Shown in pieces: positions 63,764-64,000 of a DNA stretch of 64,000 bases; the stretch's first letter is position 1; each line of letters opens with the position of its first letter. The notes under the pieces were generated by a model. The model did not search any database, had not been told where the DNA came from, and worked only from the letters and a program-made list of their open reading frames with translations. The stretch is from Fasciolopsis buskii. Its lineage: Eukaryota > Platyhelminthes > Trematoda > Plagiorchiida > Fasciolidae. Where the stretch lies: NCBI GenBank assembly GCA_008360955.1, contig LUCM01001803.1, positions 279,220 through 343,219 on the forward strand. Direction: 5' to 3'. A program made the position numbers and the translations under genes.

Positions 63764-63845
63764 TGGCCTCGTAGCTTAGCTGGTGCCGGATAATCAGTAC
63801 ACATGCGTGCTTTGCGCCTATGCTTGGATTCATATTACTCCGGTG
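63764..63845 (+). repeat. tRNA-like segment with A box
   Basis: A perfect A-box consensus match, TAGCTTAGCTGG, lies at 63772-63783. About 45 bp later there is only a degenerate B box (GGATTCATATTACTCC at 63826-63841). It is likely a decayed tRNA-derived element, about 270 bp from the one at 63403-63500 and on the opposite strand. Confidence 0.35.
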
Positions 63846-64000
63846 TCGAAAACGTTTCACAGTTGGACCAGTCCTATATTTGCCGGAATCTGCCAAACCA
63901 AACTTCCTACTCGTCAAATGATTGCCCTTCTACTGTCCGCTATGCTGACCACAGAACTGTAATCTACGGGTGTTTCGATTTTTTTGTTTTCACTCTAAGG

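Noticed and set aside
1..64000. Trans-spliced leader gene, snRNA or rRNA, CRISPR array, or prokaryotic or viral gene block
   Set aside because: I looked for recognisable signatures on both strands and found none.

Overview
This window reads as non-coding, repeat-bearing nuclear DNA of a multicellular animal. It is A+T-rich (roughly 60% by eye). There are no bacterial operons, no long open frames and no rRNA. Microsatellites are abundant, and there are tRNA-derived short interspersed elements and decayed non-LTR retrotransposon fragments. The reverse-transcriptase remnant at 16.6-17.0 kb belongs to a type very common in trematode flatworms (flukes) but also present in other invertebrates. A fluke or related flatworm is therefore my best guess for the source, with low to moderate confidence. 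I could not place any protein-coding gene or exon.

Layout. 0-16 kb is mostly featureless, with one tRNA-derived element near 6.4 kb, a possible reverse-transcriptase scrap near 3.85 kb and two unassigned open stretches at 2.65-3.10 kb. 16.1-18.5 kb is a retroelement cluster: a frameshifted reverse-transcriptase C-terminal remnant, then two copies of one SINE family lying tail to tail, then AGT and CAA microsatellites. 18.5-38 kb holds another copy of this SINE family (19.8 kb), an 81-bp pure AT tract (22.5 kb), GTT/GGT and CAT tracts (30.6 and 32.7 kb) and a locally CpG-dense stretch (28.9-29.3 kb). The best SINE copy, with a tRNA-sized 74-nt head, is at 38.0 kb. 38-48 kb has only simple repeats.

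48.3-51.75 kb is the most striking part. Three separate long inverted repeats stand side by side, with arms of about 136, 250 and 195 bp and spacers of about 380, 770 and 490 bp. The outer halves of the middle pair are almost identical. Its inner halves are more diverged but both keep a 12-bp hairpin, including one paired T:A to C:G change. I do not recognise these as a named element; foldback- or MITE-like elements, or inverted SINE pairs, are the likely explanations.

51.75-62.5 kb is largely featureless apart from two long AGT tracts. 62.5-63.9 kb carries three further tRNA-derived segments of other families.

The longest start-to-stop frame in 64 kb is 142 codons. My rough estimate, from a stop frequency of about 6% per codon, is that a frame of that size is expected about once by chance here. 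I therefore treat the unmatched open frames as noise.
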